From: Porphyromonadaceae bacterium UBA7042
GTDB taxonomy: Bacteria; Bacteroidota; Bacteroidia; Bacteroidales; Muribaculaceae
Length of the DNA: 11,720 nt
Reading direction: 5' to 3'
Assembly (NCBI GenBank): GCA_002494015.1
Contig: DLAR01000068.1
Coordinates: 1 to 11,720, forward strand
Part shown: one piece after another, positions 1-8,700 of the stretch
Layout of the letters: the number at the start of each line of letters is the position of its first letter
Numbering within the stretch: position 1 is the stretch's first letter
Made by a program: the position numbers and the translations under genes
Notes under the pieces: model-generated
What the model saw: only the letters and a program-made list of their open reading frames with translations
Told to the model about the DNA's origin: nothing
Databases searched by the model: none

Positions 1-71
1 GTTGCCCCGAGACAAAGGGAAAATCGCTCGAACAGCTTGAAGGAGAGCTCGTAAAAGAAGATATACTTTAA
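1..71 (+). CDS. 3' end of a sugar-porter family MFS transporter (partial)
   Basis: Only the last 22 complete codons are inside the window, read from base 3 to a TAA at 69-71. The encoded tail contains PETKGKSLEQLE. PETKGKxLExxE, placed just after the last membrane helix, is a hallmark of the sugar porter (SP) family of the major facilitator superfamily (XylE, GalP, GLUT type). Such proteins are 12-helix inner-membrane symporters for hexoses or pentoses; the substrate cannot be told from the tail. The gene ends 20 bases before the DUF5107-TPR start on the same strand, so co-transcription is likely. The fragment is very short, but the motif is specific and in frame with a stop codon. The remainder lies left of the window, so integrity cannot be judged. 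Confidence 0.8.
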   Translation, partial: CPETKGKSLEQLEGELVKEDIL

Positions 72-91
72 AGAATATTATACAAGATATT

Positions 92-3000
92 ATGGTAAAA
101 GCATGGAAAGAGAAGGTTGTTATACCTACCTATGAGGTGGGCCAACCCGAGAAAAACCCCATTTTCCTTGAAAAGCGCGTCTATCAGGGATCAAGCGGTG
201 TCGTGTATCCCTATCCTGTAATCGAGTCTATCGCCAACGAAAAGACCGATAAAGAGTACAATGCCGTTTTTATCGAAAACGAATATATAAAGGTGATGGT
301 GCTCCCCGAGCTCGGCGGACGTGTCCAGATGGCCTATGACAAAATCAAGCAGCGTCACTTTGTCTACTACAACCATGTCATCAAGCCTGCACTCGTCGGT
401 CTGGCCGGGCCTTGGATTTCGGGTGGTATCGAGTTTAACTGGCCACAGCACCACCGCCCAAGCACCTATATGCCTGTCGACTGCACTATCGAGGAAAACG
501 AAGACGGCTCGGTGACAGTGTGGGTGAGCGAAATGGAACGCATGTTCCATCAGAAAGGTATGGCAGGTTTCACCCTGCGTCCCGGCTGCGCCTATCTTGA
601 AATCAAGGGCGTGCTTTACAACCGCACCGACGTGCCTCAGACATTCCTCTGGTGGGCCAATCCCGCCGTGGCTGTGAACGACCACTATCAGAGCGTGTTC
701 CCGCCCGACATAAACGCTGTCTTTGACCACGGCAAGCGTGCTGTCAGCTCGTTCCCCATCGCAACCGGAACCTACTACAAGATGGACTATTCGGCCGGTG
801 TCGATATTTCCAACTACAAAAACATCAAGGTCCCCACATCCTACATGGGTGTCAACTCCCGCTTTGACTTCGAGGGAGGATATGAAAACGACACTCAGGC
901 CGGTATGCTCCATGTGGCCTCCCACCATGTGTCGCCCGGCAAGAAGCAGTGGACATGGGGAAACGGTGACTTCGGACGCGCTTGGGACCGCAACCTCACT
1001 GACGAGGACGGCCCCTATATCGAGCTTATGGCCGGTGTCTACACTGAAAACCAGCCCGACTTCACTTGGCTACAGCCTTACGAGGAAAAATCCTTCACAC
1101 AGTATTTCCTCCCTTACCGCGAACTCGGCGTTGTCAAGAACGCCAACAAGGACATCCTTCTCAACATCGACCCCGAGGAGGACGGAAAAGTCTCATTCAA
1201 GCTCTTTGCCACTTCGGCACAGACTGTCCGCGTGACCTTGCGCAGTGACAACGGCGACGAATTCTTTGCCCGCGAAATCAACGTAACTCCCGAGGAGGTC
1301 TTTACCGCTACTGTCGATGTCAACGGCACTGCGTTCAACAATCTCACCCTCGACATCATCAAGGGAAATCGCACCGTGCTGTCATGGCACGCCGAGGCCG
1401 ACGAAGTGCGCCCCATCCCCGACGCTGCCGAGGCCGCACTGCTCCCCGCCGAAATAAAGACTTGCGAGCAGCTGTTCCTTACCGGCCAGCACCTCGAACA
1501 GTACCGTCACGCCACCTATAACCCCGTCGACTACTACGAGGAGGCACTTCGCCGCGACCCCATCGATGTGCGGTGCAACAACGCGCTCGGTCTGTGGTAT
1601 ATCCGCAAGGGTCGTTTCGACCTCGCCGAGAAATATCTGACAACGGCCGTCAAGGTGCTGCAGAAACGCAACCCCAACCCCTATGACGGAGAGCCTATTT
1701 ACAATCTCGGTCTTGCGCTGAAGTATCAGGGCCGCTATGACGAGGCTTACAACCGTTTCCACAAATCGACGTGGAATGCCGCGTGGCAGGATGCCGGTTA
1801 TTTTGCCGCCGCTCAGATCTCGGCCATGCAGGGCCGCTGGGAAGACGCCCTTTACGAGGCTGACCGCTCATTGTTGCGCAACTGGCACAACCACAAGGCC
1901 CGCGCGCTGAAGACAGCCGTGCTGCGCCGTCTCGGCCGCAACGAGGAGGCGCTTGCCGTTGCCGGTGACTCGCTCGCAATCGACCGCTTCAACTATGGCT
2001 GTCTCTATGAAAAGTACCTGCTGACCGGCGATGCTGCCGTGCTTGACGAGCTGAAGTCGCTCATGCGCGCGGATGCCCACAACTATGACGAAATCGCGCT
2101 CGACTACGTTGCCGCCGGTCTCTATGGCGAGGCTGCGTCTCTCTGGGATGTCGCTGTAGCCGAGGGTGCCGTGACTCCGATGACATTCTATTATCTCGGC
2201 TGGAGCCTCACTCTTGCCGGTGAGGCCGAGGCTGCCGCCAAGGCGTTTGCCCGCGGCGAGGCCATGTCGCCCGATTTCTGTTTCCCCAACCGTCTTGAGG
2301 CCGTGCTCGCCCTCCGTGCCGCCATCAAGGCCAACCCCGCCGATGCCCACGCCCACCACTTCCTCGGCAACCTCTACTATGACAAGCGTCAGTATGAACT
2401 CGCTATCGAGGCATGGGAAAAGGCAGCCGAGCTCGCTCCCGGGTTCCCGACCGTGTGGCGCAACCTCGCGCTCGCCTGCTTTAACAAGCGCGGTGACACG
2501 GCCAAGGCTGTCGAGATGATGGAACGCGCGTTCTCTCTCGATGAGACTGACAGCCGCATCCTCATGGAGCTCGACCAGCTTTACAAGCGTCTGCGCCGTC
2601 CCCATGCCGAGCGTCTCGCCTTCTTGCAGAAGTATCCCGAGCTTATCAAGCGCCGCGACGACCTCGTGCTTGAGGAAATCACCCTGCTCAATCAGGTGGG
2701 ACGTTACGACGAGGCTCGCCGGTTGCTCGACAGCCACATCTTCCACCCGTGGGAAGGCGGCGAAGGCAAGGTGTCTGCGCAGTACCAGTTTGCCCGTGTC
2801 GAGATGGCTAAGGTCGCTATTGCCGAAGGCCGTTATACCGATGCTGTCAGTCTGCTTGAAGAATGTCTCGAATACCCACACCACCTCGGTGAAGGCAAGC
2901 TCTACGGCGCTCAGGAAAACGACTTCTACTATTTCCTCGGACAAGCCTACGACGCACTCGGACAAGCCGGGAAGGCCCGCGAGAGCTACCGTCAGGCAAC

Positions 3001-3376
3001 CATCGGTCCGACCGAGCCTGCCGCCGCCCTGTACTACAACGATGCCAAGCCCGACAAGATTTTTTATGCCGGACTCGCTTATCGCGCCCTCGGAGAGGAG
3101 GACAAGGCCCGCGGACTGTTCAACCGTCTGCTCGACTATGGCAAGCAGCATCTCCACGATGTTGTCGTGATGGACTACTTCGCAGTGTCGCTCCCCGACC
3201 TTCTGATATGGGAAGACGACCTACAGCTGCGCAACGAAATTCACTGCAAGTATATGATGGCACTCGGTTATGCCGGACTTGGCGACATGTCCCACAGCCG
3301 CCGTTATCTCGACGAAGTAGCCGCGCTTGACATAAATCATCAAGGCATTTTGTCAATCTTGACGCTAAAGATGTAA
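92..3376 (+). CDS. DUF5107 (mutarotase-like) domain and TPR-repeat protein
   Basis: This 1094-residue protein has no signal peptide or membrane helix, so it is probably cytoplasmic. Residues about 50-345 match the DUF5107 family, a beta-sandwich domain resembling aldose mutarotases: LPELGGRV (71-78), GGIEFNWPQHHRP (111-123), WWANPAV (187-193) and an ELMAGVYTENQPDFTW segment (311-326). His120, His121, Glu114 and Glu319 are polar residues a sugar site could use, but this is inference. Residues 346-440 look like a beta-rich linker domain. From about 465 to the C-terminus there are many TPR-like helical pairs, for example at 491-524, 534-568, 695-727, 751-784, 943-970 and 985-1017. The start is the ATG 20 bases after the permease stop, with an A/T-rich leader as usual in Bacteroidota. 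The family's biochemical role is not established to my knowledge; the neighbouring permease and hydrolase suggest recognition or processing of an imported sugar. Confidence 0.85.
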   Translation: MVKAWKEKVVIPTYEVGQPEKNPIFLEKRVYQGSSGVVYPYPVIESIANEKTDKEYNAVFIENEYIKVMVLPELGGRVQMAYDKIKQRHFVYYNHVIKPALVGLAGPWISGGIEFNWPQHHRPSTYMPVDCTIEENEDGSVTVWVSEMERMFHQKGMAGFTLRPGCAYLEIKGVLYNRTDVPQTFLWWANPAVAVNDHYQSVFPPDINAVFDHGKRAVSSFPIATGTYYKMDYSAGVDISNYKNIKVPTSYMGVNSRFDFEGGYENDTQAGMLHVASHHVSPGKKQWTWGNGDFGRAWDRNLTDEDGPYIELMAGVYTENQPDFTWLQPYEEKSFTQYFLPYRELGVVKNANKDILLNIDPEEDGKVSFKLFATSAQTVRVTLRSDNGDEFFAREINVTPEEVFTATVDVNGTAFNNLTLDIIKGNRTVLSWHAEADEVRPIPDAAEAALLPAEIKTCEQLFLTGQHLEQYRHATYNPVDYYEEALRRDPIDVRCNNALGLWYIRKGRFDLAEKYLTTAVKVLQKRNPNPYDGEPIYNLGLALKYQGRYDEAYNRFHKSTWNAAWQDAGYFAAAQISAMQGRWEDALYEADRSLLRNWHNHKARALKTAVLRRLGRNEEALAVAGDSLAIDRFNYGCLYEKYLLTGDAAVLDELKSLMRADAHNYDEIALDYVAAGLYGEAASLWDVAVAEGAVTPMTFYYLGWSLTLAGEAEAAAKAFARGEAMSPDFCFPNRLEAVLALRAAIKANPADAHAHHFLGNLYYDKRQYELAIEAWEKAAELAPGFPTVWRNLALACFNKRGDTAKAVEMMERAFSLDETDSRILMELDQLYKRLRRPHAERLAFLQKYPELIKRRDDLVLEEITLLNQVGRYDEARRLLDSHIFHPWEGGEGKVSAQYQFARVEMAKVAIAEGRYTDAVSLLEECLEYPHHLGEGKLYGAQENDFYYFLGQAYDALGQAGKARESYRQATIGPTEPAAALYYNDAKPDKIFYAGLAYRALGEEDKARGLFNRLLDYGKQHLHDVVVMDYFAVSLPDLLIWEDDLQLRNEIHCKYMMALGYAGLGDMSHSRRYLDEVAALDINHQGILSILTLKM

Positions 3377-3389
3377 AAATTGCCACTGA

Positions 3390-3460
3390 TGACACAAAAT
3401 TATCATTTTAAAACCGATTTGTGCTCCATTAATCGGTTTTAAGATGATAATTTTGTGTCA
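3390..3460. repeat. Long inverted repeat / hairpin between DUF5107-TPR and hydrolase genes
   Basis: Arms at 3390-3419 and 3431-3460 are 30 bases each and complementary except for one position, which would be a G-U pair in the rightward RNA. The loop is 11 bases (3420-3430). The repeat begins 13 bases after the DUF5107-TPR stop and ends 21 bases before the hydrolase ATG, so it fills most of the 105-base gap. The inner part (AAAACCGATT ... AATCGGTTTT) has the A-tract, stem and T-tract layout of a bidirectional intrinsic terminator, while the outer part is A/T-rich. It could terminate or attenuate transcription, stabilise the upstream mRNA 3' end, or act as DNA at the next promoter. Confidence 0.9.
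3448..3455 (+). promoter_or_regulatory. Candidate Bacteroides -7 box for the hydrolase gene
   Basis: TAATTTTG matches the Bacteroides -7 consensus TAnnTTTG exactly and lies inside the right arm of the inverted repeat. A start site a few bases downstream would give a leader of about 20 bases before the ATG at 3482. The nearest upstream TTTG (3418-3421) is separated by 26 bases, wider than the roughly 20 expected for a -33 box, so support is weak. By symmetry a mirrored copy reads leftward at 3395-3402. Confidence 0.3.
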
Positions 3461-3481
3461 TAATAACCAATTGCAAGTATA

Positions 3482-5641
3482 ATGAACCGATTTATCACCT
3501 TATCCCTTGTCGCCATGATGGCTGCGGCTCCCGTTACTGTTTTTGCGGGCAAGCTCGATGTAAAGGACGGTCAGTGGAAAGTGTCATTCAATGACGCCGA
3601 CAGGACTGTCGCTTATTCATTCAATGGTAAAACCCTTGTCAGCGGTGCGCATGTCACAGCCGCCGACCCGTCGTTCAATACACTTGACTCCAAGTTGTAT
3701 CCTCGCGTGGAGTTGAAAAAAGAGAGTGTGAACGATGCTTTCGGCAAAGGAAAGAAATATACCTATGTTTATTCCGGTCTGCCCGGTCGTGACAATATCG
3801 AGCAGACATTCTATGTGTATCCCAAGCTCCCTTACATGCTTGTCGAGGCATCGGTGGTTGCCGCTAAAGGTAAAACTTCATCGACCAATATATGCCCTAT
3901 AGTAAGCGAGACTGCCACGGTTATGCCTATCGGCGAGGGTGACAACCGGGTGTACAACATGCCGTTTGCCAACGATAACTGGGCGACGTTCCATGCCGAG
4001 GCTTGGGACGGCAAGCCTGTGACCTCGTGTGAGGCGACCGCATTCTACAACACCGATTCCCGCAAGGGCGTGGTCATCGGCTCGGTGGATCACTCGACAT
4101 GGAAATCGGCCGTGCATTCCGTACCCACGGGCAAAAACAGCCTTGACAACCTTAAAGTCGAGGCCGGTTATATCAGTGACCGCACATGGGACATTGTCAA
4201 CAATAAGGCTTGTAGCGAGCGTCACGGAGCCGTAAAGGGCGAGCGTGTCACCTCGCCGCGTTTCATGCTCGGCTACTTTGACGACTGGCGCAACGGCCTT
4301 GAAACTTATGGCGATGCCAACACCGTTCTCTGCCCCAAGTATGAGTGGGACAAGGACGAGGCTCTCTTTGGCTGGCAGTCATGGGGAGGCATGGAGTGGG
4401 GCCTTAACCGCAAGTCGTGTCTCAGCGTGATTGATTTCTTCGGTAAAGAACTGCTCCCCGCCGGATTCTGCAACAAAGACGGCCGTTGCTTCATTGTGCT
4501 CGACTCGGGCTGGAACGCGCTTAGCGACGATGACCTCCGTGCTTTTGTCACCAAGTGTAAGGAACTTGGAATGGCTGCCGGTGCCTACACTACACCGTTC
4601 TCTTACTGGGGAGGGGAAGACGCAATCAAGCGTAACGACGAGTGGAACGGCGGCCGGTTGGGCGAAATGGTGCTCAAGGCAGGTGGCCGTCCCCGCCACA
4701 TCGTGGGTTGGTCGCTCGACCCCACCCATCCCGCGGTCAAGGAGTGGAACCGCCGCGAGTTCCAGAAGTTCAAGGACCTCGGTTTTGAATTTGTGAAAAT
4801 CGACTTCATGAACAACGGCTCGCAGGAAGCCGACAGCTGGTATGACCCCAATATCACCACCGGTATGCAGGCCTACAACTATGGCATGGACTATATCAAG
4901 GAATTTGCCGGAGACATGATGCTTGACTTCTCTATCGCCCCGGTGTTCCCCGCCAAGGCTCATGTGCGCCGCATCGGTTGTGACGCTTGGGGCGACCTAC
5001 CGCAGTCGATGTACACCCTTAACTGTATCAACGGCTCGTGGTGGCTCGACCGCGTGTATGCGTTCAATGACCCTGACCACATGTGCCTCTCCAAGATTCC
5101 TTTCTCGGGTAAAGGTTCCAATGATGAAAACGAGGCCCGCATCCGTTACACCTGCGGCCTTATCACCGGCATGACCCTGCTCGGCGGTACCTACGCCTAT
5201 GAGGGCGATACCAAAGAAATGTATGGCAAGCCGTTCCATGTTGTCGGTTACCCCGAGGAGCGTGAACGCGCCGTGAGATATGCAAGCAACAAGGACCTGA
5301 CCGAAGTGTGCCGTCTCGGCAAGTCGTTCCGTCCGGTCGAGGGTAAGTTCAATAATTTCGGCACCCTGTATTCTCAGAATGACCTGAGTGTCGACAACGA
5401 ATTTATCCTTGATACCCCCGATGCTTTCTATTACGTTGTCATCAACTATAACACTGAAGGGAAACCGCTGCAGAAAACACCCGATTTCGCACGTCTCGGA
5501 GTCGACCCCTCAAAGTTTGTCGGAGGCAAGGAACTTTTCTTCGGACAAGAGTTCAATCCCGCCGAGCTGAAAGTGGATGTCCCGTCCAAGGATGTGCGCA
5601 TCTACCGGTTTGAACGCAAAGGATACAAGTCGGAAATCTAA
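3482..5641 (+). CDS. Secreted GH27/GH36-like glycoside hydrolase (putative alpha-galactosidase)
   Basis: The 719-residue product starts with a signal peptide (about 1-22, ending VFA before GK) with no lipobox cysteine, so a soluble periplasmic or exported enzyme is expected. Residues about 25-280 are a beta-rich N-terminal domain. A TIM barrel follows, with FGWQSWG (296-302), FIVLDSGWN (337-345), AAGAYTTPF (365-373), FVKIDFMNNG (437-446) and RRIGCDAWGD (496-505). These align with motifs of clan GH-D: Asp441 in the V-K-x-D strand is the likely nucleophile and Asp501 the likely acid/base. Residues about 610-719 form a C-terminal beta domain. The family suggests retaining alpha-galactosidase activity, but relatives also act on other alpha-linked sugars, so the substrate is inferred. 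It lies downstream of a sugar permease and DUF5107-TPR gene, with a hairpin between that may separate expression. Thirteen cysteines are many for an exported bacterial enzyme. The gene looks intact. Confidence 0.75.
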   Translation: MNRFITLSLVAMMAAAPVTVFAGKLDVKDGQWKVSFNDADRTVAYSFNGKTLVSGAHVTAADPSFNTLDSKLYPRVELKKESVNDAFGKGKKYTYVYSGLPGRDNIEQTFYVYPKLPYMLVEASVVAAKGKTSSTNICPIVSETATVMPIGEGDNRVYNMPFANDNWATFHAEAWDGKPVTSCEATAFYNTDSRKGVVIGSVDHSTWKSAVHSVPTGKNSLDNLKVEAGYISDRTWDIVNNKACSERHGAVKGERVTSPRFMLGYFDDWRNGLETYGDANTVLCPKYEWDKDEALFGWQSWGGMEWGLNRKSCLSVIDFFGKELLPAGFCNKDGRCFIVLDSGWNALSDDDLRAFVTKCKELGMAAGAYTTPFSYWGGEDAIKRNDEWNGGRLGEMVLKAGGRPRHIVGWSLDPTHPAVKEWNRREFQKFKDLGFEFVKIDFMNNGSQEADSWYDPNITTGMQAYNYGMDYIKEFAGDMMLDFSIAPVFPAKAHVRRIGCDAWGDLPQSMYTLNCINGSWWLDRVYAFNDPDHMCLSKIPFSGKGSNDENEARIRYTCGLITGMTLLGGTYAYEGDTKEMYGKPFHVVGYPEERERAVRYASNKDLTEVCRLGKSFRPVEGKFNNFGTLYSQNDLSVDNEFILDTPDAFYYVVINYNTEGKPLQKTPDFARLGVDPSKFVGGKELFFGQEFNPAELKVDVPSKDVRIYRFERKGYKSEI

Positions 5642-5715
5642 GAGTGTGTTTGATGACAAATGTCAATCCAAAGTGGTAGCATCTTTGGATTGACATTTGT
5701 CATCAAACACACTCT
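5641..5715. terminator. Perfect 33-bp hairpin between convergent genes, probable bidirectional terminator
   Basis: Arms at 5641-5673 and 5683-5715 are exact reverse complements over 33 bases, with a 9-base loop (5674-5682). Base 5641 is the last base of the hydrolase TAA stop, and 5714-5715 lie within the RND pump's TAG stop (5714-5716 on the minus strand). The hairpin therefore occupies the entire gap between two tail-to-tail genes and would form at the 3' end of both mRNAs. There is no GC-rich core and no T-run after either arm, so it is not a textbook intrinsic terminator. The terminator role is inferred from position. RNase III processing or 3'-end protection are alternatives. Confidence 0.75.
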
Positions 5716-8700
5716 AAACTGATGTGGTGCCGGTCTCGGAAGAAGGTGTGTCAGACGGGGTTGGCCCGGTGGAATTTGCAGAAGATTCGGAGCCGGTGCC
5801 GCCGGCAAATACCTTTGACAGATATTTTTCTTGGAACCGTTGCAGGAGTTCCCAGAAGTTGGGCACAAAAAGTGTTCCGACGATTGCGTTGACAGCCATC
5901 CCGAATACGACCGCTGTGCCGAGCGAGATGCGGCTCTGCGCGCCTGCGCCTGTTGCAAAAAGCATCGGCAGCACGCCGAAGACAAATGCAAACGCCGTCA
6001 TCATGATGGGACGGAATCTGACTCGTCCGGCATCCTCGGCCGCCTGACGTATCGGCAGTCCCGATTTGCGGTAGTCAATGGCATATTCCACAATCAGAAT
6101 CGCATTCTTGGCCGACAGGCCGAGCAGCAATATTATACCGATCTGAGTGTAAATGTTTATAGGCTGGGACATGAACAGACACCCGAGAATTGTTCCGAGA
6201 ATCGCGGTCGGCATGGAAATGACTACTGCCACCGGGTCGGTCCACGATTCATATTGTGCCGCCAAGACAAGGATGGTGATGATTACGGCGAAAAGCATCA
6301 CGATGGTCACCGTCGTTCCCGACTGTGTCTCCTGATAAGCCTCGCCGGTCCATGCATAAGAGTAGTTTTTGCCGAGGGCGTCATGGACAATTTCCTCCAT
6401 CGCCTTGATTCCGTCGGCCGAGCTTGTCCCCTTGGCCGGAGTCGCCGTTACCGATGCTGTATTATACATGTTGTAGCGGCTGACTGTAGATTGTCCTACT
6501 GTCGGGACAATTTCGGTGAACGAGCTGAAAGGAACCATTTCGCCGAGCGAGTTGCGCACTGTCAGTTTCAGCACATTGTCTATGTGGCTGCGCGAGTCGG
6601 CACCGGCTCCGAGCGTGACTTGGTAGACGCGGTCAAATTTTACAAAGTCGTTGACGTAGGTACTTCCCATGTAGGCCGAGAGAGTCGAATAGACATCTTC
6701 CAGTTTCAGCTGTTGGAACTTAACCTTGTCGCGGTCTATCTTGAGCGAATATTGCGGCACTGACCCCTGATAGAGGGAGGTAATCTGTGCGATTCGGGAA
6801 TCTTCGGCCGCTTTGTCGCGTATCGAGGAGATGGCCTGTTCCATCTCCTTTGCGCCGAGATTGTTGATGTCAAGGAGTTGCATCTGCAATCCCGAGGTCA
6901 TTCCGAGGCCCGGGATAGAGGGCGGATTGATAGAAAATATCACGGCCTCCTGTACCGAGGCGGTCATCTCGTCGACCTTGGCTATGACCGAGTTGACATC
7001 GTTGCCCTTGCCTTTGCGCTCATTCCACGGCTTGAGGACGACAAACATGGATCCGAGGTTGCTTCCTGTGCCTCCGGCGAGAAATGACATGCCCGAAATC
7101 GAGATGACATCTTTGACCTGCGGGAGCGACTTGATGCTGTCAGCGACCTGCGCTACGATTTTGTCGGTGCGGTCAAGTGACGCGCCGGTTGGGAGCTGTA
7201 CCGAGGTCATGAAATAACCCATGTCTTCCTCGGGGACGTAGGATGTCGGCCATTTCAAAAATCCCCAGAAGGCCGCAGCCGTCAGCACGACATAGACCCC
7301 TATTGCCACCACGGGGCGGCGAAGGAATGTGCCGATTACCTGCATGTATTTCCGGGTCACGGCGGCATAACCGCTGTTGAACCACCGGTAAAGGAAAAAT
7401 TCGGACGGTTTGCTCTTGCGCAGGAACAGGGCACACATCGCCGGGGTAAATGTCAAGGCATTGAATCCCGAGAATGCAGTCGAGACCGCGATGGTGAGGG
7501 CAAACTGCTTGTACAGCTCGCCGGTGATGCCGCTGATAAAGGCTGTCGGGACAAAGACTGACAGCAGCACGAGCACCTCGCCGATAACAGGCCCTTGCAG
7601 CTCGACCATTGCCTTTTCGGCACTCTGTCGCGGTGTCAGTTTTCCCTCGTCGACAAGTCGGGAACAGTCCTCGACTACTACGATGGCATCGTCGACCACA
7701 ATGGCAATTGCCAGAACGAGTCCAAACAAGGTCAGCGTGTTAAGCGAGAATCCGAGCAACTTCATCACGGCAAATGTCGCGATAAGGGATACCGGGATGG
7801 TTATCATCGGGATTATGACGGCACGCCAGCTCTGGAGGAACAGAAGGATTACGAGCATCACGATGAGCGTTGTCTCGACAAATGTTATGAGCACTTCGTC
7901 GATTGACGCGCTTACATAGTCGGTCGTGTCCATTATGATGCGGTAATGGACACCGTCAGGGAAATATTGCGACAGGTCCTCCATTTTCGCCTTCACGAGC
8001 TTGGCGACATCGAGCGCGTTGGCTCCCGGCAGCTGGTAGATGCCTATCAGGCCGGCTTCCTCTCCCGATACATGTGACATGCTTGAATAGCTGCTGCTGC
8101 CCAGCTCGACCGTGGCGATGTCGCGCAACCGCAGCATTGCTCCGTCAGATCCGGTTTTCAGAATGATGTTCCCGAATTCTTCGGCTGTTTTCAACCGTCC
8201 CTGAGATGTCAGCGTGAACTGGAAATCCACATTGTTGCTTGACGGGGCGGCTCCGACACTTCCCGCCGAAACTTGGATATTTTGCGATTGAATCATGGCG
8301 CTGACATCGGTAGGAGTCAGGCCGCGCATCTGCATTTTTTCGGGGTCGAGCCACACACGCATACTGTATTCGCCGCCGCCGAATGCATCAGCCCCTCCGA
8401 CGCCTTTCAGTCGGGAAAGCTCGTCGGTGATGTTGAGTTGCGCGTAATTAGTCAGATATAGCGCGTCATACCGCCCGGTCGAGTCGCCTTCGAGGGCGAT
8501 AAAAAGTATGATATTGGTCGATTCTGACATTACCGAGACTCCTTGCTGCTTTACAGCCGACGGCAGCGTCGACTCGGCAAGCGCGATGCGGTTTTGCACC
8601 TTTACGGTGGCTTCGTCCAAGTCAGTGCCGATGTTAAATGTGACGGTCAGTTCATAGGAGCCGTCTGACCCTGAATTGGAGCTCATGTAAAGCATGTCTT

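Noticed and set aside
191..928. A 245-codon minus-strand open frame opposite the DUF5107 domain
   Set aside because: The plus-strand frame carries the family motifs here; the minus-strand translation is His/Val-rich with no known motif.
1868..3157. A 429-codon open frame on the minus strand inside the DUF5107-TPR gene
   Set aside because: It is antisense to a well-supported coding sequence whose GC-rich third positions suppress stop codons on the opposite strand. Its translation shows no recognisable domain.
5641..5715. Hairpins as miniature transposons or insertion-sequence ends
   Set aside because: The three repeats share no sequence, their arms meet across loops of 8-11 bases with no cargo, and the first two have no flanking target duplication.
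5831..6763. A 310-codon plus-strand open frame antisense to the RND pump gene
   Set aside because: It lies entirely within the conserved pump gene in another frame, and its translation is Arg/His/Cys-rich without domain features, as expected of a shadow frame.
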